This document shows, in pieces, positions 9,393 through 20,230 of a DNA stretch of 64,000 nucleotides. Source of the stretch: Streptomyces sp. NBC_01750 (GTDB lineage Bacteria > Actinomycetota > Actinomycetes > Streptomycetales > Streptomycetaceae); assembly GCF_035918095.1 (NCBI RefSeq), contig NZ_CP109137.1, forward strand, positions 5,644,001 through 5,708,000, written 5' to 3'. The stretch's first letter is position 1. Each line of letters opens with the position of its first letter. Both the position numbers and the translations under genes were made by a program. The notes beneath the pieces were generated by a model that saw nothing but the letters and a program-made list of their open reading frames with translations, was not told the DNA's origin and made no database searches.

Positions 9393-9893
9393 TCAGCCCG
9401 TGTACGGCTTGGCCTCGAGGATCTTCACCGAGGCCGTCTTGCCGTTGGGCAGCTCGTACTCCGCGTTCTCGCCGACCTTCTTGCCGTTCACGCCGGACCC
9501 GAGCGGGGACTGCGGTGAGTACGTCTCGATGTTGTCGCTCGCGTACTCGCGCGAGGCGAGCAGGAAGGTCGTCGTGTCGTTCTCGTCGCCGTCGAAGGCG
9601 ATCGTCACGACCGTGCCGGGCGCGACCACGCCGTCCGCGACGGCAGGCGCCTCGCCGACCTTCGCGTGCTCCAGGAGCTGGGTCAGCTGGCGCACCCGGA
9701 GCTCCTGCTTGCCCTGCTCCTCCTTGGCCGCGTGGTACCCGCCGTTCTCGCGCAGGTCGCCCTCCTCACGCGCAGCGGCGATCTTGGTGGCGATCTCCGT
9801 GCGCGCAGGACCAGACAGGTACTCCAGCTCGGCCTTCAGCTGGTTGTACGCCTCCTGGGTGAGCCAGGTGACGTTTTCGCTGGTCTGGGTCAC
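9393..9893 (-). CDS. greA: Transcription elongation factor GreA
   Basis: 166 residues. It rescues backtracked RNA polymerase by stimulating transcript cleavage in the secondary channel. The N-terminal coiled coil contains the acidic tip AAREEGDLRENGGYH (Asp/Glu pair at about 46-49). The C-terminal domain has the ASREYA...YSPQSPLGSG...VGENAEYELPNGK pattern of actinobacterial GreA. The start is GTG 9893 with GAGGAG eight bases before it; an upstream ATG adds ten unrelated residues. Probably a monocistronic housekeeping gene. Confidence 0.95.
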   Translation of the reverse strand: MTQTSENVTWLTQEAYNQLKAELEYLSGPARTEIATKIAAAREEGDLRENGGYHAAKEEQGKQELRVRQLTQLLEHAKVGEAPAVADGVVAPGTVVTIAFDGDENDTTTFLLASREYASDNIETYSPQSPLGSGVNGKKVGENAEYELPNGKTASVKILEAKPYTG

Positions 9894-10077
9894 AGGTGCT
9901 CCTCGTAGGTACTGGGAATACAAAGCATCGCCCTACCCAAAGGATGTGCCTCCCCGGGTGGGCGAAACCACGAGCCTAACAATTTCGTGGCGGAAGGGGG
10001 AGGACGAATGCCATCAGAATTACATCAACGCAGGTCAGCGACGAGACCCGCCGACAGCGAGCCGGGCCGGGGGCCGG

Positions 10078-10482
10078 TCAGCGGGCGGTGCACTCCACCA
10101 GCTCGGCGCTGGTGGCGCGCGCCGTTGTCCGCACCTTGACGACCTGGTCGATCCGCTTCAGGTCCCGCTGGTCCACGGCGACGTCCAGCCGCCCGACCTC
10201 GTTGCCGTCCTTCGCGCGGGAGCGCAGCGTACAGGTGCCTGTGGCGTCTTTGTCCTTGCGCACCTCCAGGTGCACCTGGACCTCGGAGTCGGAGGTGACA
10301 TCGAACTTGATCACCTCGGCGCTGATCTTCTGGCCGGCGATGTAGTCGTAACCGAACCAGCCGATCATCCCGAGCAGCGCGACCCCGAGGACCGCGCCCA
10401 CGATCTTGAGCTTGCGGTCGGCGCGCTCGTCCGCCGGGCGGCCGTAGCGGCCCTCGGGGAGCTGTTCGCGCACCGCAGCCAT
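10078..10482 (-). CDS. DUF4307 single-pass membrane protein
   Basis: 134 residues. A basic cytoplasmic N-terminus (EGRYGRPADERADRKLK) leads into one membrane helix at about 28-48, then an extracytoplasmic beta-rich domain with one Cys pair (CTLRS... and VECTAR). This is the actinobacterial DUF4307 family, function unknown, repeatedly found next to mca. Of three clustered ATGs I chose 10482 because GGAAGGA lies seven bases upstream. It shares a 150-base divergent promoter region with mca. Confidence 0.85.
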   Translation of the reverse strand: MAAVREQLPEGRYGRPADERADRKLKIVGAVLGVALLGMIGWFGYDYIAGQKISAEVIKFDVTSDSEVQVHLEVRKDKDATGTCTLRSRAKDGNEVGRLDVAVDQRDLKRIDQVVKVRTTARATSAELVECTAR

Positions 10483-10633
10483 GATCATTCCTTCCGGGGC
10501 GGGCGGCCGGAATTTTCCGGCCCCCGATTCGGTCACTATAGAAGTCTCTTGCCCGCCACCCGACCGCCGCCCCACAGCGACGTCCCTGCGGGACGGCACC
10601 AGTATTTCGCGACGAATCACTGAGGATCGAGTC

Positions 10634-11515
10634 TTGACTGAGCAGCTGCGACTGATGGCCGTTCACGCCCACCCCGACGACGAGTCGAGCAAGGGCGCGG
10701 CCACGATGGCCAAGTACGTGTCCGAGGGGGTGGACGTGCTGGTCGTGACCTGCACGGGAGGCGAGCGCGGCTCCATCCTCAATCCCAAGCTCCAGGGCGA
10801 CGCGTACATCGAGGAGAACATCCACGAAGTGCGCAAGAAGGAGATGGACGAGGCGCGGGAGATCCTCGGCGTGAGCCAGGAGTGGCTCGGCTTCGTCGAC
10901 TCCGGCCTGCCGGAGGGCGACCCGCTGCCGCCGCTTCCCGAGGGCTGCTTCGCCCTGGAGGACGTGGAGGCGGCCGCCGGCCGCCTGGTGAAGTCCATCC
11001 GCACCTTCCGCCCGCATGTCGTCACGACGTACGACGAGAACGGCGGATACCCGCACCCCGACCACATCATGACCCACAAGATCTCGATGGTGGCCTTCGA
11101 CGGAGCCGGCGACGCCGAGAAGTTCCCGGAGTCCGAGTTCGGCCCGGTCTGGCAGCCGCAGAAGCTCTACTACAACCAGGGCTTCAACCGTCCCCGTACG
11201 GTCGCGCTGCACGAGGCGCTGCTCGAGCGCGGTATGGAGTCCCCGTACGGCGAGTGGCTGGAGCGCTGGAAGGAGTTCCAGCGCGCCGAGCGCACGCTGA
11301 CCACCTACGTCCCGTGTGCCGACTTCTTCGAGATCCGCGACAAGGCGCTGATCGCGCACGCGACGCAGATCGACCCGGACGGCGGCTGGTTCCGCGTTCC
11401 GATGGACATCCAGAAGAAGGTCTGGCCCACGGAGGAGTACGAGCTCGCCAAGTCCCTGGTCGATACCTCCCTCCCCGAGGACGACCTCTTCGCGGGCATC
11501 GGCGACAATGCCTGA
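10634..11515 (+). CDS. mca: Mycothiol S-conjugate amidase
   Basis: 293 residues. A zinc hydrolase that cleaves mycothiol-S-conjugates to a mercapturic acid and GlcN-Ins, detoxifying electrophiles and antibiotics in actinobacteria. Zinc-binding motifs are HAHPDDE at about 11-17 and HPDHIMTH at about 143-150. The Mca-type C-terminus (ADFFEIRDKALIAHATQIDPDG, then PTEEYELAKS) distinguishes it from MshB. The likely start is TTG 10634, with GAGG eight bases before it; no in-frame ATG or GTG fits the conserved N-terminus MTEQLRLMAVHAHPDD. Confidence 0.93.
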   Translation: MTEQLRLMAVHAHPDDESSKGAATMAKYVSEGVDVLVVTCTGGERGSILNPKLQGDAYIEENIHEVRKKEMDEAREILGVSQEWLGFVDSGLPEGDPLPPLPEGCFALEDVEAAAGRLVKSIRTFRPHVVTTYDENGGYPHPDHIMTHKISMVAFDGAGDAEKFPESEFGPVWQPQKLYYNQGFNRPRTVALHEALLERGMESPYGEWLERWKEFQRAERTLTTYVPCADFFEIRDKALIAHATQIDPDGGWFRVPMDIQKKVWPTEEYELAKSLVDTSLPEDDLFAGIGDNA

Positions 11516-11759
11516 TATGAGCGCAAGCGCAAACCTCGCACTGACGCATCTCGTCCCTCTCGCCAAGGAGGTCGACGACAACAAGGTCACCCCGGGCGTC
11601 CTCGGCTTCATCGTCTTCGCGGCGCTGGCCGTGGGCGTATGGCTGCTGATGAAGTCGATGAACCGCCACATGGGCAAGGTCGACTTCGAGGAGGCCCCGG
11701 ACCCGAAGGCGGACGCCCCCACGGGCGGCAAGGGCAATTCGGGCGCTGCCGCGGCGTGA
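11508..11759 (+). CDS. Small membrane protein downstream of mca
   Basis: 83 residues, or 80 if it starts at the second ATG (11517). One membrane helix at about 29-48 (VTPGVLGFIVFAALAVGVWLL) is followed by a short basic stretch MKSMNRHMGKV and an acidic, Gly/Ala-rich tail. The reading frame overlaps the mca stop, so the two are translationally coupled. Function unknown; the coupling suggests a membrane partner or simple co-regulation. Confidence 0.8.
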   Translation: MPDMSASANLALTHLVPLAKEVDDNKVTPGVLGFIVFAALAVGVWLLMKSMNRHMGKVDFEEAPDPKADAPTGGKGNSGAAAA

Positions 11760-11929
11760 CCGGGCGGGGTGCCCGCGGCGGGCTTTGCCCCCGCCCCTTC
11801 CCGAAACCATGGGCCAGGCCCCTGGACCCCGGTACGCCCTCGGGCGGTTGAGGAGCGGGGGGTTCGGGGGCAGTGCCCGGTGAGGGCCCCGCCCGCGAAA
11901 GGCCCCGCTCCACCAAGGGCCGCCCCTGC
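11760..11929. repeat. GC-rich intergenic stretch with Streptomyces-type repeat motifs
   Basis: Between two convergent genes lies a run of short C/G-rich inverted motifs (GCGGGCTTTGCCCCCGC, then CCCGAAACC, then a CGGGCGGTTGAGG element). Such motifs recur between genes of many Streptomyces chromosomes. No coding frame here is convincing; it probably serves as a shared terminator region. Confidence 0.4.
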
Positions 11930-14900
11930 CTACTTCGCCGCAGTCACCGGTACGCCCATCACCTCCCGCGCATGCCGGTTCGGCACCATCCCCAGATGCC
12001 AGGCCTGCCAGCCGTCCTCCAGGTGCACGCCCCGCTCCAGCATCACCGCCAGAGCCTCCGCGCAGTCCTCCAGCTTGCCGTCGCGCGACGGGTGCGTCGT
12101 CCCCGTCAGCTCGGCCAGCTCCTCCTGGGCCACCACCGTGCCGACCTCGATACCGCCCGGTGAGGCGAACGGCAGCAGCGTGCAGCGCAGGAAGCGCGCC
12201 CAGTCCGCGCCGCGATGGTCCTCGTACGAGGTGAACAGCGCCGCCGCCTCGTCGCACAGCGCCAGCGCCTGAGCCGGACGGTTGTTGCCGCCGTCGATCA
12301 GCGCCAGCTCCAGAGCGGTCCATGCCTCCCCGTGCGCGACACCGATGCGGTGGAAGTCCGCACGGGCGTCCACCAGAAGCTGGCGGGCGAAGCCGGAATT
12401 GCGCAGATTCCCGGTCTGGGCCGCGCGCTGGTCCCTCGTCACCCGGCCCGAGTGGTGGCGGGCACAGGCCAGGCCGTACACATCGCGCATCCGCGAGAAC
12501 ATCGTGCGCGCCCGCTCCAGTTCCCGTACCGCCTGATCGCGGTCGCCACGTTCCTCCAGCGCCTGGCCCAGGTAGTACAGCGTCCACGCCTCACCGCGTG
12601 CGTCCTCGTTGTCCCGGTGGCGCGACAGCGCCTGGCGCAGCTGGTCCACCGCCGGGGCCGGATCGCCGTCCACCAGCCGGGCACGCGCCAGCTGGGTCAG
12701 CGCCCAGGCCTCGCCGCGGCCGTCGTGGGTACGGCCGTAGGAATCCAGCGCCGTACGCAACTCCTCCTCCGCGCGCGGCACATCGCCCATCCGCAGACAC
12801 ACCTGACCCAGCTGGAAGTGCGTCCACGCCTCGCCGTGCAGCGACTCGCCCTCCCGGTGCAGCCGCAACGCCGTCGCCAGCAGATCCAGCGCCTGGCTGA
12901 GATTGGCCCGGTCGCGTTCCACCGCGGCCAGTGCGTGCAGCGACCACGCCCGGTCCTCGGCCTGCTCGTCCGAGGACTGCAGCTCGATCGCCTCGTTGAG
13001 CTTCGCCGCGGCCTCGGTCAGATTGCCCTGATGGTGCAGCGTGATGCCGAGGGAACAGAGCGCGAGCGCCGTGCCCGAATCGTTCTGCGCCTCGCGGTAG
13101 AGGCCGACGACCGAGGACAGCGTCGTACGCGCCTTGTCGAGCTCGCCGAGCTGGCGGGCCGCGATGCCGGTACGCCACCGTACGGAACGCTCCAGCAGTC
13201 CCTGGTCGACAGCCTGTGACAGCTCGCTGATCTCCCCGAGCCGGTACAGGTCGCCGCGCAACAGGCAGTAGTCGCAGAGCGCGCCCAGCAGATTGAGCAC
13301 AGCCTGTTGGTTCACCCCCTCGGCATGCCGCAGCGCCGAGGTGATGAAGCTCGACTCGTCGTCCAGCCAGCGCAGCGCCGCGTCCAGCGAGGAGAAACCG
13401 TGCGCCCCGAACTGGCCCGCACGCGTGGACATCTTGCCGTCCACCATCCGGATCACCGCGCCCGCCAGATCCGCGTAGTTCTGGATCAGCCGCTCCTGAG
13501 CCGCCGTACGCTCTGCCGCCTCCTCCTCGTCCAGCAGCCTGGCCCGCGCGAAGGACCGGACGACATCGTGCAGCCGGTAACGACTGGCCCGCACATGATC
13601 TATCAGGCCCGCACCGGCCAGCCCCGACAGCAGCCGCTGCGACTCCTGCTCGTCCGTGGCCAGCAGCGCCGCCGCCGCGGCGACGCCCAGCGACGCCCGC
13701 CCGGCCAGCGCGAGCCGGCGCAGCAGCCTGCGCGCCTGCTCGGGCTGGTCGGCGTAGCGCAGCCACATCGCCCGCTCGACCGGATCCACCGGACCGTACG
13801 CACCAAGATCCGTCGCCAGCTGATGAGCGGTGCGCGCGCCGAGCGACGAACCCGCGATACGCAGCGCCAGCGGCAGCCCGCCGCACAACTCCCGTACCTT
13901 GTCGCCCGATTGGGCGTCGTACGGACCCGTCGAAGGATCCTCCGCCGACGCCCGCAGCAGCTCCTCCGCACCCGCCGCGTCCAGCGCCTCCACCGGCAGC
14001 TGATGCACCCACGCCGGAATGTCGTCCGGCAGCTCGAGCCGCCTGCGTGCCGTCACCAGCACCAGACTGTCCGAACGCTCCGGCACCAGCGTCCGCACCT
14101 GCGCCGCATCGCTCGCATCGTCCAGCACCACCGTCACCGGCAGACCCGTCAGATGCTGGTGGTACAGCTCGCTCAGCCGCCGCACCTGCTGCTCCGCCGA
14201 CGACCGCTCCCGGAACAGCAGCTGCTCGCGCGGCGCGCCCAGCCGGTTCAGCAGATGCAGCAGCGCATCGCGCGTCGACAGCGGTTGCTCGCCGTCACCA
14301 CGCAGATCGACGATGCACGCACCGCGGAACTGGTCCTTCAGATGATGCGAGGCCCGCACGGCGAGCGTCGTACGCCCCGCGCCCGCCGCGCCGTACAGCA
14401 CCACGACCGTCGGTTTGGTCTCCGTCGAAGCACGGGCCGCATGCACCCACTGCGCGATCTGCGACATCTCCTCCCGGCGGCCCGCGAACGGACCCTCCGC
14501 TTCCGGCAGATGACCGAACGACTGCTCCAGCACCGACCGCTGGCGCGCCGCCGCACTCCGGTCCGTACCGCGCAGCTGCGGCACCGCGGGCGCCTTCTTC
14601 GCCGTGCGGGTGGAGGAGGCCAGCATCCGCTGCTGATCCAGGAACGGGCGAATGCCCCGCACCTCCAGCGCCGTCAGCCACTGCAGCCGCAGCTGCTCGG
14701 CACCGCCCGGCTGGCTCAGCGCCCCGGCTCTGCGGTGCGCGGCCGGCCAGTGCGCAGCCGTCACCTTGGCGACGGTGGCCGCGGCCCCGGCGACCGCGAC
14801 CACGGCCCCGGCACCGAGCGCGGTGGCCGTCGCCGTACCCAGCGCGATGTCCGCACCGATCGCGGCAGCCGCCGCAACGACTGTCACCAGCACGGGAGTC

Positions 14901-15136
14901 GAGATGTTTCCCCCGCTGAAGCGCTCGGCCAGAGGCTGCTGCCCGGCCTCAGCCTCCGCCAGCGCCTTCTCGTACGCGGCGTACTCCTCGCCCGCGTTCG
15001 CCGCCATGCTGTCCAGGGCGGCCCGACCCCGTGCCAGCAGCACACTCGAGTCCGATCGCCCGCCCGAACGCCGTACCTCTTCCTCGACGGCGCGTACCAA
15101 CAGCCGCTCGGCTTCCGCCCGATGGCTGTCCCGCAT
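11930..15136 (-). CDS. Membrane-associated STAND (NB-ARC) ATPase with TPR repeats
   Basis: 1068 residues; ATG 15136 follows GGAGGGGG by six bases. Layout: helical N-terminus 1-75, a Gly/Ala-rich double hydrophobic stretch at about 80-125 that could span the membrane, a linker, an NB-ARC module from about 215 to 500, then TPR-like helices to about 1000. The P-loop reads GAAGAGRTT (249-257), with Arg where Lys is normal. Walker B is VTVVLDD (334-340) and the GLPLAL motif is intact. It resembles AfsR or NLR-like proteins but has no DNA-binding domain. Role unknown: signalling scaffold, regulator or conflict protein are possible. Confidence 0.85.
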   Translation of the reverse strand: MRDSHRAEAERLLVRAVEEEVRRSGGRSDSSVLLARGRAALDSMAANAGEEYAAYEKALAEAEAGQQPLAERFSGGNISTPVLVTVVAAAAAIGADIALGTATATALGAGAVVAVAGAAATVAKVTAAHWPAAHRRAGALSQPGGAEQLRLQWLTALEVRGIRPFLDQQRMLASSTRTAKKAPAVPQLRGTDRSAAARQRSVLEQSFGHLPEAEGPFAGRREEMSQIAQWVHAARASTETKPTVVVLYGAAGAGRTTLAVRASHHLKDQFRGACIVDLRGDGEQPLSTRDALLHLLNRLGAPREQLLFRERSSAEQQVRRLSELYHQHLTGLPVTVVLDDASDAAQVRTLVPERSDSLVLVTARRRLELPDDIPAWVHQLPVEALDAAGAEELLRASAEDPSTGPYDAQSGDKVRELCGGLPLALRIAGSSLGARTAHQLATDLGAYGPVDPVERAMWLRYADQPEQARRLLRRLALAGRASLGVAAAAALLATDEQESQRLLSGLAGAGLIDHVRASRYRLHDVVRSFARARLLDEEEAAERTAAQERLIQNYADLAGAVIRMVDGKMSTRAGQFGAHGFSSLDAALRWLDDESSFITSALRHAEGVNQQAVLNLLGALCDYCLLRGDLYRLGEISELSQAVDQGLLERSVRWRTGIAARQLGELDKARTTLSSVVGLYREAQNDSGTALALCSLGITLHHQGNLTEAAAKLNEAIELQSSDEQAEDRAWSLHALAAVERDRANLSQALDLLATALRLHREGESLHGEAWTHFQLGQVCLRMGDVPRAEEELRTALDSYGRTHDGRGEAWALTQLARARLVDGDPAPAVDQLRQALSRHRDNEDARGEAWTLYYLGQALEERGDRDQAVRELERARTMFSRMRDVYGLACARHHSGRVTRDQRAAQTGNLRNSGFARQLLVDARADFHRIGVAHGEAWTALELALIDGGNNRPAQALALCDEAAALFTSYEDHRGADWARFLRCTLLPFASPGGIEVGTVVAQEELAELTGTTHPSRDGKLEDCAEALAVMLERGVHLEDGWQAWHLGMVPNRHAREVMGVPVTAAK

Positions 15137-15545
15137 GTGCGTCCCCCTCCGAGAGCCCCGGTTTCCGTTCCACTTCTGTTCCGTCGACAAGTGTCCTGCC
15201 TGCGGCGCGTCAGCGCGAGAGAGTCCGACGATCAAGTGGCCCCGGCTGCTTCCGCGTTGAGGCTTCCCCGTGGCGGCCCCGGTGGCACGGGGGTTCCTGA
15301 GGGGATCTCGCCCGTTCTTGTGAATGTCGGGTGGAGTGCCGAAGAGGACAGGGACGAGCAATGGCGCCCGTATCGGAGTACGCAGGGGCCTCGATCGGTC
15401 AGTGGCGTCGGCGTCGGGGCTTGCAATCGTTTACAAGGACTCGCCCCGGTCGGAAGTCTCGGCAAGCACGACCACAGTCAACACCTGGTCGAGCACATGT
15501 CTGATCGCGGCGGCCTGGGCTGGCGGAGCTTCTAGGATCTGCGGC
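15137..15545. other. Gene-free stretch upstream of STAND and VOC genes
   Basis: 409 bases holding the promoter region of the STAND gene (minus strand) and of the VOC gene (plus strand). A 47-codon frame at 15361-15504 (plus) begins with a segment IGQWRRRRGL like the first helix of an XRE regulator, then loses all resemblance. I treat it as a possible truncated remnant, not a gene. Nothing else convincing is seen. Confidence 0.35.
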
Positions 15546-16283
15546 ATGGCAACACGACTTGTGCAGATCAACATGAAGGCCCAGGACGACTCCGCGCTCG
15601 GCCGGTTCTGGGCGGAGGCACTCGGTTGGGGTGTCGACAGCGAGGGACCCGGCGTGACCAACCTCGAACCCGTGGGCTTCGCCTACCCCGACCCCGTGGC
15701 CGTCTGCATCGACATCGTCGCCCGCCCGGAACCCAAAACGGTCAAGAACCGCGTGCACCTTGATCTGGCCACCACCTCGACTGCCCATCAAGCGGAGTTG
15801 GTCGCGCGCTTGAAGGATCTCGGCGCGACGCTCGCCGACGTGGGGCAGGGCGACGTCCCCTGGACGGTCATGGCCGACCCAGAAGGCAACGAGTTCTGCG
15901 TCCTGGAGCCCCGTCCGATCTACCAGGACACCGGGCCGATCGCCGCGGTGGTGGTCGACTGCACTGACCCACGAGGGATGGCCCGGTTCTGGGGCGAGGC
16001 GATGGACTGGACGCTGCACGAGGTCACCGACGACCACGCGACCATGCGCTCCGCCAAAGGCGTCGGCCCCTACCTGGAGTTCGTCCGCACCCCCGACACC
16101 AAGAGCGTGTGGAACCGCGTCCACCTCGACGTTTGCCCCTACCCCGGTGACGACCTGGCCGCAGAGGCAGCCCGACTGCGCGCCCTGGGCGCCACCAACC
16201 CTGATATCGATCAGTCCGCAATCTCCTGGACGGTCCTGGCCGACCCGGAAGGCAACGAGTTCTGCCTCCTCACGCCTCGCTGA
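15546..16283 (+). CDS. Tandem VOC (glyoxalase/bleomycin-resistance fold) protein
   Basis: 245 residues made of two similar halves, about 1-122 and 126-245. Each half has the same markers: a GRFWAEAL / ARFWGEAM helix, NRVHLD at about 73 and 190, SWTV/PWTV, and ADPEGNEFC near the end. Paired VOC units form one metal-binding site, as in glyoxalases and antibiotic-binding proteins. The substrate is not evident. It is monocistronic, and the region behind it is decayed. Confidence 0.85.
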   Translation: MATRLVQINMKAQDDSALGRFWAEALGWGVDSEGPGVTNLEPVGFAYPDPVAVCIDIVARPEPKTVKNRVHLDLATTSTAHQAELVARLKDLGATLADVGQGDVPWTVMADPEGNEFCVLEPRPIYQDTGPIAAVVVDCTDPRGMARFWGEAMDWTLHEVTDDHATMRSAKGVGPYLEFVRTPDTKSVWNRVHLDVCPYPGDDLAAEAARLRALGATNPDIDQSAISWTVLADPEGNEFCLLTPR

Positions 16284-16336
16284 CCTTGAGCAACGACTCC
16301 GGCTGGTTCCGGGGCAGCGGCGAAGACCGCGTGGCG

Positions 16337-16408
16337 TCAGCCCATGCCACCGGAGACGGGGATGGCGTCCCCGGTGAGCCAACGCGCGTCCTTAGGGGAA
16401 AGAAGGCC
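16337..16408 (-). pseudogene. C-terminal fossil of a short-chain dehydrogenase (SDR)
   Basis: On the minus strand 23 codons read GLLSPKDARWLTGDAIPVSG followed by GMG and a stop. This is the standard C-terminus of an SDR enzyme (LxSxxARWxTGxxxPVxGG). In-frame stops appear just upstream (16427-16429 and beyond), and no Rossmann fold or YxxxK precedes it. It is a leftover tail of a deleted gene. Confidence 0.7.
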
Positions 16409-16506
16409 ACGAGCGGGTCGTAGTCGTCATCGTCACGATGACGGCGGCACAGTGGGCGGACCTGACGGCCGCTGTGAAGGCCGGAGAGTACGACGTGATC
16501 GCCTGA
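16396..16506 (+). pseudogene. C-terminal fragment resembling a DUF397 protein
   Basis: The plus-strand frame reads KEGHERVVVVIVTMTAAQWA then DLTAAVKAGEYDVIA and a stop. The pattern hydrophobic strand, then AAQW, then VKAGEYD matches the end of DUF397 proteins that accompany XRE regulators in Streptomyces. A stop at 16393-16395 cuts it from any N-terminus, and no XRE partner remains nearby. The match is from memory of the family. Confidence 0.5.
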
Positions 16507-16517
16507 GAGTAGGTCCC

Positions 16518-16688
16518 GTGCCGAAGTGCCCCCGGTGTGATGCCGAGTGCCCCACGGACCCGGAGAACGGGTTGCCGTGGTGCGCGCGATGCGGGGCGTT
16601 CTTCGGGCTCTCCCTGCCCGCCTGCCGTGGGCTGTGGTGGTGGCGCAGTGCCGCCACTCGTCAGCAGGTCCGGCCGCGCGAGCACTGA
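16518..16688 (+). CDS. Possible small zinc-ribbon protein
   Basis: A GTG-started frame of 56 residues with two CxxC knuckles, CPRC at 4-7 and CARC near 23-26, plus an extra Cys at about 10. The tail is Trp- and Arg-rich. The pattern suits a single zinc ribbon. The ribosome site (AGTAGG) is weak, and the position in a graveyard of gene fragments makes it uncertain whether it is expressed. Confidence 0.4.
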   Translation: MPKCPRCDAECPTDPENGLPWCARCGAFFGLSLPACRGLWWWRSAATRQQVRPREH

Positions 16689-16768
16689 GCCGGCACTCCT
16701 CCGCCCCGTTTGTGTGCCGCTCCTGTGGCGCATGGGCGGGGCGGAGGCGGGTGCGCAAGGATGGGCAT

Positions 16769-18787
<2,019 letters not shown>

Positions 18788-18967
18788 CGGTGGAACGCCA
18801 GTTTTTATCGGCCGAACACCGGACCTTAACTTTCCGCCAATAGGGTCCTCGGCGCGAGGAGTTGCCGGGCGTGTGCACTGGGGAGTGCCGCGCCGGGTCT
18901 GCAACAGGTGTGTCGCCGGCCAGGGGGGTCCTGCTGCCGGGGCGCAGGTCCAAGGGGGGACCTTTCG

Positions 18968-20230
18968 GTGCTCATATCGGTGTTCATTGCTGCCATTTCC
19001 GTGGCGCTTTTCTGGATGGCGGCGTTCACGCTGTGGTGGCAGATGCATGCCTGGCGGACGCCCGAGACGCTTGCGGCGACTCGGTTCGACCGGCCCGACG
19101 GCGGTGTCGGACTCTCTTTCTCCCTGCTGCTGCCGGCGCGGCACGAGCAGGCGGTGCTGGACCACACGATCGAGCGGCTGCTGGAATCCAGCCACTCCAA
19201 CTTCGAGATCATCGTGATCGTCGGGCATGACGATCCGGAGACCGCCGCGGTCGCGGAGCGTTCCGCGGCCCGTGACCCCGTCCGGGTGCGCGTGATCACC
19301 GACACCCATGAGGTGAAGAACAAGCCCAAGGCCCTCAACACCGCGCTGCCGCACTGCCGAGGCGACATCGTGGGCGTCTTCGACGCCGAGGACCAGGTGC
19401 ACCCCGAGCTGCTGGCCCATGTCGACCACGCCTTCACCTCCACGGGTGCGGATGTCGTCCAGGGCGGCGTACAGCTGATCAATTTCCACTCCAGCTGGTA
19501 CAGCCTGCGCAACTGCCTCGAGTACTTCTTCTGGTTCCGCTCCCGTCTCCATCTGCACGCGCAGAAAGGTTTCATCCCGCTCGGCGGCAACACCGTCTTC
19601 GTCCGTACGAAGGTGCTGCGCGAGGCGGACGGCTGGGACCCGAACTGCCTTGCCGAGGACTGCGACCTGGGCGTACGCCTCTCCTCCGTCGGCAAGAAGG
19701 TCGTCGTCGCGTACGACAGCGACATGGTCACCCGCGAGGAGACCCCCGGCACCCTGATGAGTCTGCTCAAGCAGCGCACCCGGTGGAACCAGGGCTTTCT
19801 GCAGGTCTACCGGAAGAAGGACTGGAAGCAGCTGCCGGGGCGCGGGCAACGGATGCTCGCCCGCTACACCCTGATGACGCCGTTCCTGCAGGCGTTCTCC
19901 GGCGTGATCATCCCGGTCAACGCCGCTGTCGCACTCTTTCTCGACGTCCCCGTCGGGATCGCCATCGTGACCTTCCTGCCGCTGATCACGGCGATGGTCA
20001 CCTTTGTCTTCGAGATCGTCGGGCTGCACGACTTCGGGAAGCAGTACGGACTGCGCGTCCGCACCGGCCACTACCTCAAGCTCATCGTCGGCGGCCCCTT
20101 CTACCAGGTACTGCTGGCGGGCGCCGCGGTGCGCGCCGTCTGGCGGGAGCAGCGCGGCCGTAACGAGTGGGAGCTGACCAGTCATGTCGGCGCTCATCTC
20201 ACCGAGACCCGAGAGGACGTCCACCGGTGA
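18968..20230 (+). CDS. Membrane family 2 glycosyltransferase, processive type
   Basis: 420 residues. An N-terminal membrane helix at about 4-22 anchors a cytoplasmic GT2 domain. Visible motifs are SLLLPARHEQ, DAEDQVHP (DxD-type metal site), EDCDLG (catalytic Asp) and QRTRWNQG, the Q/RxxRW motif of cellulose/chitin/hyaluronan-type synthases. Two or more membrane helices follow at about 300-345. It lacks a PilZ domain. GTG 18968 follows GGGGGGA. It overlaps the next gene by four bases and is the first gene of a four-gene surface-glycan locus. Confidence 0.88.
   Translation: MLISVFIAAISVALFWMAAFTLWWQMHAWRTPETLAATRFDRPDGGVGLSFSLLLPARHEQAVLDHTIERLLESSHSNFEIIVIVGHDDPETAAVAERSAARDPVRVRVITDTHEVKNKPKALNTALPHCRGDIVGVFDAEDQVHPELLAHVDHAFTSTGADVVQGGVQLINFHSSWYSLRNCLEYFFWFRSRLHLHAQKGFIPLGGNTVFVRTKVLREADGWDPNCLAEDCDLGVRLSSVGKKVVVAYDSDMVTREETPGTLMSLLKQRTRWNQGFLQVYRKKDWKQLPGRGQRMLARYTLMTPFLQAFSGVIIPVNAAVALFLDVPVGIAIVTFLPLITAMVTFVFEIVGLHDFGKQYGLRVRTGHYLKLIVGGPFYQVLLAGAAVRAVWREQRGRNEWELTSHVGAHLTETREDVHR

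Noticed and set aside
13307..15535. A 742-codon plus-strand open frame opposite the STAND gene
   Set aside because: Arg/Gln/Pro-rich antisense translation with no motif; the minus-strand STAND protein has clear domains and a strong ribosome site.
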